Shown: positions 45,035 to 55,806 of the stretch, piece after piece | How positions within the stretch are numbered: position 1 is the stretch's first letter | Layout: every line of letters begins with the position of its first letter | NCBI RefSeq assembly: GCF_042186555.1 | Contig: NC_133333.1 | Span: 219,544,757-219,608,756 of the forward strand | Origin: Aquarana catesbeiana | Lineage: Eukaryota > Chordata > Amphibia > Anura > Ranidae | Reading direction: 5' to 3' | Length of the DNA stretch: 64,000 nt | Program-made: the position numbers and the translations under genes | The notes under the pieces: model-generated | Databases searched by the model: none | The model's input: only the letters and a program-made list of their open reading frames with translations | What the model was told of the DNA's origin: nothing

Positions 45035-47073
45035 TAGGGATGAGCTTTGAGTTCGAGTCGAACTCATGTTCGACTCGAACATCGGCTGTTCGCAAGTGCG
45101 CTGAACAGCGAACAATTTGGGGTGTTCACGGCAAATTTGAATGCCGCGGACACCCTTTAAAAGTCTATGGGAGAAATCAAAAGTGCTAATTTTAAAGGCT
45201 TATATGCAAGTTATTGTCATAAAAAGTGTTTGGGGACCTGGGTCCTGCCCCAGGGGACATGGATCAATGCAAAAAAAAGTTCTAAAAATGGCCGTTTTTT
45301 CAGGAGCAGTGATTTTAATAATGCTTAAAGTCAAACAATAAAAGTGTAATATCCCTTTAAATTTCGTACCTGGGGGGTGTCTATAGTATGCCTGTAAAAG
45401 GGCGCATGTTTCCCATGTTTAGAACAGTCTGACAGCAAAATGACATGTCAAAGGAAAAAAAGTCATTTAAAACTACTCGTGGCTATTGCATTGCCGGTCC
45501 GACAATACACATAAAAGTTCATTAATAAAAACGGCATGGGAATTCCCCACAGGGGAACCCCAAACCAAAATGTAAAAAAAAAAAAAAAAAATGATGTGGG
45601 GGTCCCCCTAAATTCAATACCAGACCCTTCAGGTCTGGTATGGATTTTAAGGGGAACCCCGCGCCAAAATTTTTTAAAAAAATGGCGTGGGGTCCCCCAA
45701 AAATCCATACCAGACCCTTATCCGAGCATGCAACCTGGCAGGCCGCAGGAAAAGAGCACCCCCCCCTCCTGAACCGTACCAGGCCACATGCCCTCAACAT
45801 TGGGAGGGTGCTTTGGGGTGGCCCCCAAAACACCTTGTCTCCATGTTGATGAGGACAAGGGCCTCATCCCCACAACCCTGGCCGGTGGTTGTGGGGGTCT
45901 GCGGGCGGGGGGCTTATCGGAATCTGAAAGCCCCCTTTAACAAGGGGACCCCCAGAACCCGCCCCCCCCGTGTGAAATGGTAAGGGGGTACAAAAGTACC
46001 CCTACCATTTCACTGAAAAACTGTCAAAAATGTTAAAAATGACAAGAGACAGTTTTTGACAATTCCTTTATTTAAATGCTTCTTCTTTCTTCTATCTTCC
46101 TTCATTTTCTTCTTCTTCTGGTTCTTCTGGCTCTTCTGGTTCTTCCTCCGGTGTTCTCGTCCAGCATCTCCTCCGTGGCATCTTCTATCTTCTTCTCCTC
46201 GGGCCGCTCCACACCCATGGCATGGGGGGAGGCTCCCGCTCTTCTCTTCATCTTCTTCTCTTCTTTAAATAAAGAAATTGTCAAAAACTGTCTCTTGTCA
46301 TTTTTAACATTTTTGACAGTTTTTTAGCGAAATGGTACAGGGGAGGGCCGGGATCTGGGGGTTCCTTTGTTAAAGGGGGCTTCCAGATTTCGATAAGCCC
46401 CCCGCCCGCAGACCCCCACAACCACCGGCCAGGGTTGTGGGGATGAGGCCCTGAAGGGTCTGGTATGGAATTTAGGGGGACCCCCACGTCATTTTTTTTT
46501 ATTTTGGCCGGGGTTCCCCTTAATATCCATACCAGACCTGAAGGGCCTGGTATGGAATTTAGGGGGACCCCCACGTCATTTTTTTTTTAAATTTTGGTTC
46601 GGGGTTCCCCTGTGGGAAATTCCCATGCCGTTTTTATCAATGAACTTCTATGTGTATTGTCGGACCGGCATTGCAATAGCCGCGAGTAGTTTTAAATGAC
46701 TTTTTGCTGTCAGACTGTTCTAAACACGGGAAACATGCGCTCCTTTACAGGCATACTATAGACACCCCCCCAGGTACGAAATTTAAACGGATATTACACT
46801 TTTATTGTTTGACTTTAAGCATTATTAAAATCACTGCTCCTGAAAAAACGTCAGTTTTTAAAACTTTTTTTTTGCATTGATCCATGTCCCCTGGGGCAGG
46901 ACCCAGGTCCCCAAACACTTTTTATGACAATAACTTGCATCTAAGCCTTTAAAATTAGCACTTTTGATTATTCATGTTCGTGTCCCATAGACTTTAACGG
47001 TGTTCGAAATAACTTTTTTCCTGTTTGCATGTTCTGGTGCGAACCGAACAGGGGGGGGTTCGGCTCATCCCTA
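45035..47073. mobile_element. hAT non-autonomous element, 2-kb palindrome, 8-bp duplication
   Basis: CTTGTGAG flanks it at 45027-45034 and 47074-47081. The termini are TAGGGATGAGC and GCTCATCCCTA. The two halves are nearly complementary over about 0.5 kb from each end: GTCCTGCCCCAGGGGACATG at 45242 faces CATGTCCCCTGGGGCAGGAC near 46883. Further inverted copies (TGACAAGAGACAGTTTTTGA, AGCCCCCTTTAACAA) lie in the middle. There is no transposase. It lies inside the CR1 endonuclease coding region. Confidence 0.9.
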
Positions 47074-47081
47074 CTTGTGAG

Positions 47082-47740
47082 CCTTCGATAAATGCATGGT
47101 TCCCTCCGCCCAGTCTATGTCTGGATAGTTAAAATCCCCCATTATGATAACACTTCCCATCCTTGCTGCTAATCAAAATTGTGATAGGAGGTCCGTCTCC
47201 CCTCCTCTCTCAGGTTAGGTGGCCTATAGCCTACTTCCAGTATTATTTTCCCCTTAGCTTCATCCCTTTGGAGCTCTACCCATAAGGATTCCACCTCCTC
47301 CCTAGCTCCCTTATTGATGTCATCTCTCACATTCGCTTGTACATTATTCTTGATATATAGGCAAACCCCTCCCCCTTTTTACCCACTCTATCCCTGCAAT
47401 AAAGTGAATACCCTTGAATGGTTGCCAGCCAATCATGAGAGCTGTTGAACCAGGTCTCTAAAATTCCCACAAAATCAAAATCCTCCTTGTACAACAGTAT
47501 TTCTAGTTCACCCATCTTATCGGCCAGGCTCCTGGCATTGGTGAACATGCCATGTAGTTTAGACCGGTCGCATGCTGTCCTTTTATTGGGTGTTCTGAGA
47601 TTGCAAATAGGACTTGTTACTATACTTACCTCGGGTTTATGTGCTTTAGTCAACCTACCACTAATGCCCCCAATACTACCCTCTGGAATATGTTCATTGC
47701 TGACTATCTCTACCTCTGGGCCCTCCCCCCGTCGCCTAGT
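47082..47740 (-). pseudogene. CR1 ORF2 N-terminus: endonuclease first half
   Basis: The minus strand reads RSKLHGMFTNARSLADKMGE, then FDFVGILETWFNSSHDW (catalytic Glu in ETW) and YSLYCRDRVGKKGEGFA, over about 47350-47580. These are the expected opening motifs of the CR1 apurinic-type endonuclease. The missing second half is at 44784-45026, beyond the hAT insertion. Confidence 0.85.
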
Positions 47741-48488
47741 TTAACCACTTGACGACCGCCTCACGCCGATGTACGTCGGCAAGGTGGCACGGACAGGCAA
47801 AATCACGTACATATACGTGATTTGCCTTCCGCGGGTGGGGGGTCCGATCGGACCCCCCCCCCGGTGCCCGAGGTGGTCGTCTTTTGTCCCACGGCGATCG
47901 GAGGTGAGGGGGAGGCCATCCGTTCGTGGCCCCCCCCTCGCGATCGCCGCCGGCCAATCGAATCATTCCTTTGCTGCTGTATGCTAAACAGCAGCAAAGG
48001 AAGTGATGTCATCTCTCCTCGGCTCGGTAATTTCCGTTCCGGCCCGAGGAGAGAAGACAGGTATGTGAGTGCACAACACTACACACACACAGTAGAACAT
48101 GCCAGGCACACAAAACACCCCGATCCCCCCCCCGATCGCCCCCCGATCCCCCCCCAATCACCCCCTCCCCCTGTCACAAACTGACACCAGCAGTTTTTTT
48201 TGTTTTTTTTTTCTGATTACTGCATTGGTGTCAGTTTGTGACAGTTAGAAAACAGAAAATCCCCCTAATGGAGCTTTAATGCAGCCAGTAGTATATGATA
48301 AACAGAATACAAAAGAAGTAGTAATGGCTATTAAGTTTTATTGATGCAAGCAAGTATTATCAACAAGAGTTGAGACAAAAAATCCAAAAAATAATCAAAA
48401 TAAGAAAACAATACCAATGACAGAGGGCAGTGTGCGATAGAGTTACATCATGGGCAACAGTAATACAATGACACAGAGATGTTGATTG

Positions 48489-48537
48489 CGTAAGATCCTG
48501 ACGCGTTTCGACCCCAATGGGTCTTCTTCAGAGGATA
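48489..48537 (-). ncRNA. Type I hammerhead ribozyme motif
   Basis: Reading the minus strand: stem I AUCCU, core CUGAAGA (fits CUGANGA), an extra A, stem II GACCC-AUUG-GGGUC, GAAA, minimal stem III (A-C, loop GC, G-U), cleavage triplet GUC, and stem I AGGAU. Stem I (five pairs) and stem II (five pairs) are perfect. The one departure from the consensus is the extra A between the core and stem II, also seen at the two other copies here. Minimal stem III is known for hammerheads in Penelope-like and other retroelements. Confidence 0.75.
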
Positions 48538-49736
48538 AATGTATGGAAAGACTGTAACAATGTAAACATGTGTCAAACAATTTAAAACCAAAAGAAAAAG
48601 AATATATAAACAGTTCCATATGGTGCATCTTTACCAGTCACGATGTATTCGATGGTTACAGGTGGCCACAATATAAGGGAGTTTCCCTCTTGTTGTATCC
48701 CAGATCCCGTAGCCGGCGGGCCAGTCACAAGGGGAGCGAGTACCACCCACACATGTCTTGCAAGGAATCACACACTAGGTATCCCCAAAATGTAGGGGGA
48801 GGAGGGGGGGGGGTTTCGCACTGCACCTGCAGTAAAATGTCACAATGTATATTAAGTAGCGGATTCGAAAATCGGGTTTATAAGGCAAAAAGGACAAAAA
48901 AGGAGTATGTCTATGTGGCTGATTGAATTTCTAGGGGTTGAAAACTGAATGGTGGACGTGGTGGGAAGCGAGTCCACACAAAGGGGGAGACATCAAGGAT
49001 AAAGGGATGTGAGGAAGAAAGTGAAGGAAGGGGGGTGAGGGAAAAAAAAGAAGGGAAAAGGGGTGATCGACAGAGATGGGATAAAAAGGGGGAGGGGGGG
49101 GAAGGAAAGACGGGGAAGGGAAGGAAATGGGAGGTGCAAGGGGACGGGGAAAAAAAAAAAAAAAAACAACAATGATAATAGAGGAGGTGGGAAAAGACCA
49201 TAGTGAGGGTCGACTCCCAAAAACACGTCCTTGTTTGTGGGTGAGAAGGCTGAGACACTAGAGTGTAAGTATGTGAAGGCCAGTGAGTGTGGAGGAGGCC
49301 CTTCATGGGGCCATAAAGAGTGAATAGTGAAAAAACAAAAAAACAAAACAAAAACACAAAAATAAACGTGAGCAAAACAAAACTGAAGTGTAATGAGTGG
49401 GTGACGTGTGAAGAGAGCGTGTAGGGTGGGAAGGTGAGTGAGGGGGGCAAAGGAGTGTCAAAGGTGTCGCAGATCAGATGGTCAGGGATAGTCTATAATG
49501 TCATAAAGTATAGAACAAGTAGGTCAAAATTGTTAACCAAGTGAGGGAAAGTATCACAATCGTGGTGTAAGCCACGCATCATGAATGCAGTAAAAGGGTA
49601 TATGGATCGGTAACGAATGTATACTTACCAACCAGGTTGAGTAATAAGACCACACGGAAGCGTCCAGTGGCAACAAGTGATCCCACTGGACCTTACCTAA
49701 GGCCAGCATAGTTTATAGGGAGACTAATTTGCCTAA

Positions 49737-49890
49737 ATGTCTCGCAGGTGCAGGTGTCCCACCCCCTCCATCTGTTCCCCCACATGGGGAAGGCGACGCA
49801 TTAGCGGCGCTGTTGGTGTGACTCCCTCGGCGTTCCGGAAGAGATATTCTCCCGGAAACCCCCGTCACCTCCGCCACAACTGCGTAGACG
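49737..49890 (+). other. Possible relic of piggyBac N-terminal coding region
   Basis: One frame reads PHGEGDALAALL near 49785-49820 and ILPETPVTSATTA near 49843-49885, acidic/proline-rich in style. I cannot link this firmly to a transposase. It may instead belong to the adjacent insertion. Confidence 0.2.
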
Positions 49891-50699
49891 CCGTGACAGT
49901 TACAGTGTTGGGACAGTTAGTATTACTCCCCTTTAGGTCTAGGATACCCCCCTAACCCCCCCTAATAAAGTTTTAACCCCTTGATCACCCCCTGTCACCA
50001 GTGTCGCTAAGCGATCATTTTTCTGATCGCTGTATTAGTGTCGCTGGTGACGCTAGTTAGGGACCTAAATATTTAGGTTCGCCGTCAGCGTTTTATAGCG
50101 ACAGGGACCCCCATATACTACCGAATAAATGTTTTAACCCCTTGATTGCCCCCTAGTTAACCCTTTCACCACTGATCACCGTATAACTGTTACGGGTGAC
50201 GCTGGTTAGTTTGTTTATTTTTTATAGTGTCAGGGCACCCGCCGTTTATTACCGAATAAAGGTTTAGCCCCCTGATCGCCCGGCGGTGATATGCGTCGCC
50301 CCAGGCAGCATCAGATTAGCGCCAGTACCGCTAACACCCACGCACGCAGCATACGCCTCCCTTAGTGGTATAGTATCTGATCGGATCAATATCTGATCCG
50401 ATCAGATCTATACTAGTGTCCCCAGCAGTTTAGGGTTCCCAAAAACGCAGTGTTAGCGGGATCAGCCCAGATACCTGCTAGCACCTGCGTTTAGCCCCTC
50501 CGCCCAGCCCACCCAAGTGCAGTATCGATCGATCACTGTCACTTACAAAACACTAAACGCATAACTGCAGCGTTCGCAGAGTCAGGCCTGATCCCTGCGA
50601 TCGCTAACAGTTTTTTTGGTAGCTTTTTATTAAACTGGCAAGCGCCAGCGGCCTAGTACACCCCGGTCGTAGTCAAACCAGCACTGCAGTAACACTTGG

Positions 50700-51094
50700 T
50701 GACGTGGCGAGTCCCATAAGTGCAGTTCAAGCTGGTGAGGTGGCAAGCACAAGTAGTGTCGCGCTGCCACCAAGAAGACAAACACAGGCCCATCGTGCCC
50801 ATAATGCCCTTCCTGCTGCATTCGCCAATCCTAATTGGGAACCCACCGCTTCTGCAGCGCCCGTACTTCCCCCATTCACATCCCCAACCAAATGCAGTCG
50901 GCTGCATGAGAGGCATTTTCTTTATGTCCTCCCGAGTACCCCTACCCAACGAACCCCCCCAAAAAAGATGTTGTGTCTGCAGCAAGCGCGGATATAGGCG
51001 TGACACCCGCTATTATTGTCCCTCCTGTCCTGACAATCCTGGTCTTTGCATTGGTGAATGTTTTGAACGCTACCATTCATTAGTTGAGTATTAG
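50700..51094 (+). pseudogene. piggyBac transposase relic: N-terminal part fused to C-terminal cysteine-rich domain
   Basis: piggyBac transposases end in a cysteine-rich DNA-binding domain that recognises the element's ends. Here ANPNWEPTASAAPVLPPFTS (near 50824-50885), resembling the stretch before the catalytic domain, runs directly into CSRLHERHFLYVLP. The latter normally lies after the catalytic domain. The DDD catalytic core is therefore deleted. A shift near 50960 leads to CCVCSKRGYRRDTRYYC and CPDNPGLCIGECFERYH, holding all the cysteines of the zinc-binding domain and the stop at 51092-51094. The relic explains this family's origin. Confidence 0.8.
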
Positions 51095-51239
51095 CGTAGG
51101 GTACAGCATTGCACAGACTAGGCACACTTTCACAGGGTCTCCCAAGATGCCATCGCATTTTGAGAGACCCGAACCTGGAACCGGTTACAGTTATAAAAGT
51201 TAGTTACAAAAAAAGTGTAAAAAAAAAAAAATATATATA

Positions 51240-52630
51240 AAATAAAAAAAAATAGTTGTCGTTTCATTGTTCTCTCTCTCTCTATTCTCTCTCTCTATTG
51301 TTCTGCTCTTTTTTACTGTATTCTATTCTGCAATGTTTTATTGTTATTATGTTTTATCATGTTTGCTTTTCAGGTATGCAATTTTTTATACTTTACCGTT
51401 TACTGTACTTTATTGTTAACCATTTTTTTGTCTTCAGGTACGCCATTCACGACTTTGAATGGTTATACCAGAATGATGCCTGCAAGTTTAGGTATCATCT
51501 TGGTATCATTCTTTTCAGCCAGCGGTCGGCTTTCATGTAAAAGCAATCCTAGCGGCTAATTAGCCTCTAGACTGCTTTTACAAGCCGTGGGAGGGAATGC
51601 CCCCCCCCCACCGTCTTCCGTGTTTTTCTCTGGCTCTCCTGTCTCAACAGGGAACCTGAGAATGCAGCCGGTGATTCAGCCAGATGACCATAGAGCTGAT
51701 CAGAGACCAGAGTGGCTCCAAACATCTCTATGGCCTAAGAAACCGGAAGCTACGAGCATTTTATGACTTAGATTTCGCCGGATGTAAATAGCGCCATTGG
51801 GAAATTGGGGAAGCATTTTATCACACCGATCTTGGTGTCGTCAGATGCTTTGAGGGCAGAGGAGAGATCTAGGGTCTAATAGACCCCAATTTTTTCAAAA
51901 AAGAGTACCTGTCACTACCTATTGCTATCATAGGGGATATTTACATTCCCCGAGATAACAATAAAAATGATAAAAAAAAAATGAAAGGAACAGTTTAAAA
52001 ATAAGATAAAAAAGCAAAAAAATAATAAAGAAAAAAAAAACAAAAAAAAAAAACACCCCTGTCGCCCCCTGCTCTCGCGCTAAGGCGAACGCAAGCGGCG
52101 GTCTGTAGTCAAACGTAAACAGCAATTGCACCATGCACGTGAGGTATCGCCGCGAAGGTCAGATCGAGGGCAGTAATTTTTGCAGTAGACCTCCTCTGTA
52201 AATCTAAAGTGGTAACCTGTAAAGGCTTTTAAAGGCTTTTAAAAATGTATTTATTTTGTTGCCACTGCACGTTTGTGCGCAATTTTAAAGCATGTCATGT
52301 TTGGTATCCATGTACTCGGCCTAAGATCATCTTTTTTATTTCATCAAACATTTGGGCAATATAGTGTGTTTTAGTGCATTAAAATTTAAAAAAGTGTGTT
52401 TTTTCCCCAAAAAATGCGTTTGAAAAATCGCTGCGCAAATACTGTGTGGAAAAAAAAAAAATGAAACACCCACCATTTTAATCTGTAGGGCATTTGCTTT
52501 AAAAAAAATATATAATGTTTGGGGGTTCAAAGTAATTTTTTTGCAAAAAAAAAAAAAACTTTTTCATGTAAACAATGAGTGTCAGAAAGGGCTTTGTCTT
52601 CAAGTGGTTAGAAGAGTGAGTGATGTGTGA
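51240..52630. other. Non-coding part of the piggyBac-like element
   Basis: It includes a TC-rich tract (51265-51305) and the inverted pair TAAAAGCAATCCTAGCGG/CTAGACTGCTTTTA (51537-51582). Many A/T homopolymers follow (51970-52060). CTTCAAGTGGTTA near 52600-52613 is a second internal copy of the right terminus. Confidence 0.5.
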
Positions 52631-52639
52631 CATAAGCTT

Positions 52640-54060
52640 CTAAATGTTGTGCATAAAATGCCAGGACAGTTCAAACCCCCCCCAAATGACCCCATTTTGG
52701 AAAGTAGACACCCCAAGCTATTTGCAGAGAGGCATGTCGAGTCCATGGAATATTTTATATTGCGACACAAGTTGCGGGAAAGAGACAAATTTTTTTTTTT
52801 TTTTTTTTTGCACAAAGTTGTCACTAAATGATATATTGCTCAAACATGCCATGAAAATATGTGAAATTACACCCCAAAATACATTCTGCTGCTTCTCCTG
52901 AGTACGGGGATACCACATGTGTGAGACTTTTTGGGAGCCTAGCCGCGCACGGGACCCCGAAAACCAAGCACCGCCTTCAGGCTTTCTAAGGGCGTGAATT
53001 TTTGATTTCACTCTTCACTGCCTATCACAGTTTCGGAGGCCATGGAAAGCCCAGGTGGCACAAAACCCCCCCAAATGACCCCATTTTGGAAAGTAGACAC
53101 CCAAAGCTATTTGCTGAGAGGTATAGTGAGTATTTTGCAGACCTCACTTTTTGTCACAAAGTTTTGAAAATTGAAAAAAGAAAAAAAAAAATTTTTTTTC
53201 TTGTCTTTCTTCATTTTCAAAAACAAATGAGAGCTGCAAAATACTCACCATGCCTCTCAGCAAATAGCTTGGGGTGTCTACTTTCCAAAATGGGGTCATT
53301 TGGGGGGGTTTTGTGCCACCTGGGCATTCCATGGCCTCCGAAACTGTGATAGGCAGTGAAGAGTGAAATCAAAAATTTTCACCCTTAGAAATCCTGAAGG
53401 CGGTGCTTGGTTTTCGGGGCCCCGTACGCGGCTAGGCTCCCAAAAAGTCCCACACATGTGGTATCCCCGTACTCAGGAGAAGCAGCTAAATGTATTTTGG
53501 GGTGCAATTCCACATATGCCCATGGCCTGTGTGAGCAATATATCATTTAGTGACAACTTTGTGCAAAAAAAAAAAGTGTCACTTTCCCGCAACTTGTGTC
53601 AAAATATAAAATATTCCATGGACTCAATATGCCTCTCAGCAAATAGCTTGGGGTGTCTACTTTCCAAAACGGGGTCATTTGGGGGGGGGTTTGTGCCACC
53701 TGGGCATTCCATGGCCTCCGAAACTGTGATAGGCAGTGAAGAGTGAAATCAAAAATTTACACCCTTAGAAATCCTGAAGGCGGTGATTGGTTTTCGGGGC
53801 CCCGTACGCGGCTAAGCTCCCAAAAAGTCCCACACATGTGGTATCCCCGTACTCAGGAGAAGCAGCTGAAGGTATTTTGGGGTGCAATTCCACATATGCC
53901 CATGGCCTGTGTGAGCAATATATCATTTAGTGACAACTTTTTGTAAATATTTTTTTTTTTTTTTTTTTGTCATTATTCAATCATTTGGGACAAAAAAAAT
54001 AAATATTCAATGGGTTCAACATGCCTCTCAGCAATTTCCTTGGGGTGTCTACTTTCCAAA
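52640..54060. repeat. Inverted plus tandem ~380-bp repeat block
   Basis: Unit landmarks are CATTTTGGAAAGTAGACACC, TCTCCTGAGTACGGGGATAC and CTGCCTATCACAGTTTCGGA. The block 52650-53175 is the inverse of about 53195-53720, hinged on an A/T run near 53183. A direct copy follows with a 381-bp period (53287 to 53668), and a partial copy ends near 54060. ORFs here are shared between copies and non-genic. Confidence 0.85.
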
Positions 54061-54557
54061 ATGGGGTCATTTTGGGGGGTTTTGTACTGCCCTGCCATTT
54101 TAGCACCTCAAGAAATGACATAGGCAGTCATAAACTAAAAGCTGTGTAAATTACAGAATATGTACCCTAGTTTGTAGACGCTATAACTTTTGCGCAAACC
54201 AATAAATATATGCTTATTGACATTTTTTTTACCAAAGACATGTGGCCAAATACATTTTGGCCTAAATGTATGACTAAAATTTAGTTTATTGGATTTTTTT
54301 TATAACAAAAATTAGAAAATATCATTTTTTTTCAAAATTTTCGGTCTTTTTCCGTTTATAGCGCAAAAAATAAAAACTGCAGAGGTGATCAAATACCATC
54401 AAAAGAAAGCTCTATTTGTGGGAAGAAAAGGACGCAAATTTCGTTTGGGTACAGCATTGCATGACCGCGCAATTAGCAGTTAAAGCGACGCAGTGCCAAA
54501 TTGGAAAAAGACCTCTGGTCCTTAGGCAGCATAATGGTCCGGGGCTCAAGTGGTTAA

Positions 54558-54790
54558 AAACCCCTCTAGCTTTTTGGCCATCTTCACTCCCAGCAGATCT
54601 GCACCCTCGTTTAGGTGCAGTTCGTCCCTTCTATAGAACTGGTGACCGATTGAGAAGTCAGCCCAGTCCTCCAGGAACCCAAATCCCTCCTTACTACACC
54701 AGCTCCTCAGCCACTTGTTTACTTTCCTAATCTCCCTCTGCCTTTCTGGTGTGGCTCGATGTACCGGTAGTATTCCTGAGAATACTACCT
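54558..54790 (-). pseudogene. CR1 ORF1 C-terminal esterase (SGNH-type) fragment
   Basis: An uninterrupted minus-strand frame without a start reads VVFSGILPVHRATPERQREI, then EGFGFLEDWADFSIG, FYRRDELHLNEGADLL and KMAKKLEG. The DxxH of DELHLN fits the last catalytic block of SGNH hydrolases. CR1/L2 ORF1 proteins are known to carry this domain. The upstream catalytic serine block is missing because the LINE is truncated at about 54808. Confidence 0.75.
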
Positions 54791-54808
54791 TGGAGGTCCC
54801 TGCAGCCT

Positions 54809-55118
54809 TTCATCACATTGGCTGTGAATGATCACAGGACACCATCCTGCTACATGATTTCACATTGGCTGTGAACAATCACATGACGCCATCCCTATGC
54901 CAGATATCACAACATTGCTTGTGAATGATCATATATCACCATCCCTATGCCAGCTTACACTACATTGGCTGTGAATGATCACATGACACCATTCCTCTAC
55001 CAGATTTCACTACATTGGCTGTGAATGATCACATGACACCATCCATATGCCAGCTACACTACATTGGCTGTGAATGATCACATGACACCATCCCGCTACA
55101 AGATTTTACTACATTATT
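54809..55118. repeat. ~50-bp tandem array, main block
   Basis: About six units of roughly 47-60 bp built on CATTGGCTGTGAATGATCAC plus ATGACACCATCC and a variable end. It continues at 55626-55798 and, left of the CR1, at 42905-42949. Confidence 0.9.
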
Positions 55119-55625
55119 ATTATTATTATTATTATACAGGATTTATATAGCGCCAACAGTTTACACAGTGCTTTACAATATAAAGGGAGACAATACAGCA
55201 ACAGTGCAATTCAATAAAAGAGCCCTGCTACTGGGAGCTTACAATCTAATAGGGAGGGGCTTGTGGAACAAATGGCAATAACTGTGAGGTATGAAATGAT
55301 GGGAGAGATAGAAGATTGGGTTATTAGCTGAAGGCAGGATAGACTTCCCTGAAGAGATGAGTTTTCAGGGATCGCTTAAGTAGAGAGAATAGGAGACAAC
55401 CAGACACATTGAGGCAGGGAGTTCCAGAGGATGGGAGAGGCTCTGGAGAAGTCCTGGAGGAGAAGACAAGGGAGTTAAAGAGCAGGAGGTCTTGGAAGGA
55501 CCGGAGAGGAAAGTTTGGGTGATAATTGGAGACAAGATTGATCGGGGTAGAGTTGTAAATGGCTTTGTATGTTATTGTTAGTGTCTTGAATTTTATCCGT
55601 TAAGCAAAGGGATTAGCACAGGGGC
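55119..55625 (-). mobile_element. LINE 3-prime fragment inserted in the tandem array
   Basis: (ATT)n at 55114-55136 is the tail in minus-strand sense. The block GGATTTATATAGCGCCAACA follows. The minus strand reads PCLNVSGCLLFSLLKRSLKT and HLFREVYPAF near 55340-55430, resembling the C-terminus of L2/Rex-like LINE reverse transcriptases. CTACATT on both sides is a possible short duplication. Confidence 0.7.
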
Positions 55626-55798
55626 TACATTGGCTGTGAATGATCACATGACACCATCCCTCTACAAGATATCACTACATTGGCTGTGAATGATAACATG
55701 ACACAATCCCACTACAAGATTTGATTACATTGGCTGTGAATGATCACATGGTATCATCCCTCTAATTACATGACACCAACCTCTTGCCAGCTTTAACT
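55626..55798. repeat. ~50-bp tandem array, right block
   Basis: Three further units of the ACATTGGCTGTGAATGATCA array. The last, with CACATGGTATCATCC, is the same variant as the unit at 42905-42949. Confidence 0.85.
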
Positions 55799-55806
55799 GT
55801 ATCTGC

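Larger units (their letters stand above)
48256..49890 (-). mobile_element. Insertion with hammerhead motif, probable retroelement; limits approximate
   Basis: Host piggyBac-like text (CAGTTAGAAAACA) stops near 48255 and resumes by about 49905 (CAGTTAGTATTAC). Between them are the hammerhead motif (48489-48537), a purine-rich tract (48970-49165), and no recognisable reverse transcriptase. A 10-base match GTGACAGTTA at 48238-48247 and 49893-49902 could be a target duplication. It conflicts with the apparent host match just beyond 48247, so I leave the boundaries open. Confidence 0.5.
47745..54553 (+). mobile_element. Large piggyBac-like non-autonomous element, TTAA duplication
   Basis: TTAA lies at 47741-47744 and 54554-54557. 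The left end is CCACTTGACGACCGCCTCAC and the right end TCCGGGGCTCAAGTGG. The interior holds a further insertion (about 48256-49890), a fused transposase relic (about 50700-51094), a TC-rich tract and a palindromic/tandem block (52640-54060). The right 400 bp match the other TTAA-flanked elements of this window. Removing it rejoins the CR1. Confidence 0.85.
42950..54808 (-). mobile_element. CR1-clade LINE, split by hAT and piggyBac-like insertions
   Basis: The 3-prime end (ATAGTTACATAGTAGGTGAG, 42950) and the 5-prime-truncated end (near 54808) abut the same tandem array. The LINE's own sequence is 42950-45034, 47074-47744 and 54554-54808, about 3.0 kb after removing the two insertions and one copy of each duplication. 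On the minus strand the order is ORF1 esterase end, endonuclease, linker, reverse transcriptase and C-terminal domain. All frames are damaged. Confidence 0.9.

Noticed and set aside
48238..49902. GTGACAGTTA as a 10-bp target duplication of the hammerhead-bearing insertion
   Set aside because: Other family members show that host sequence continues past the left copy (CAGTTAGAAAACA), so the match may be coincidental.
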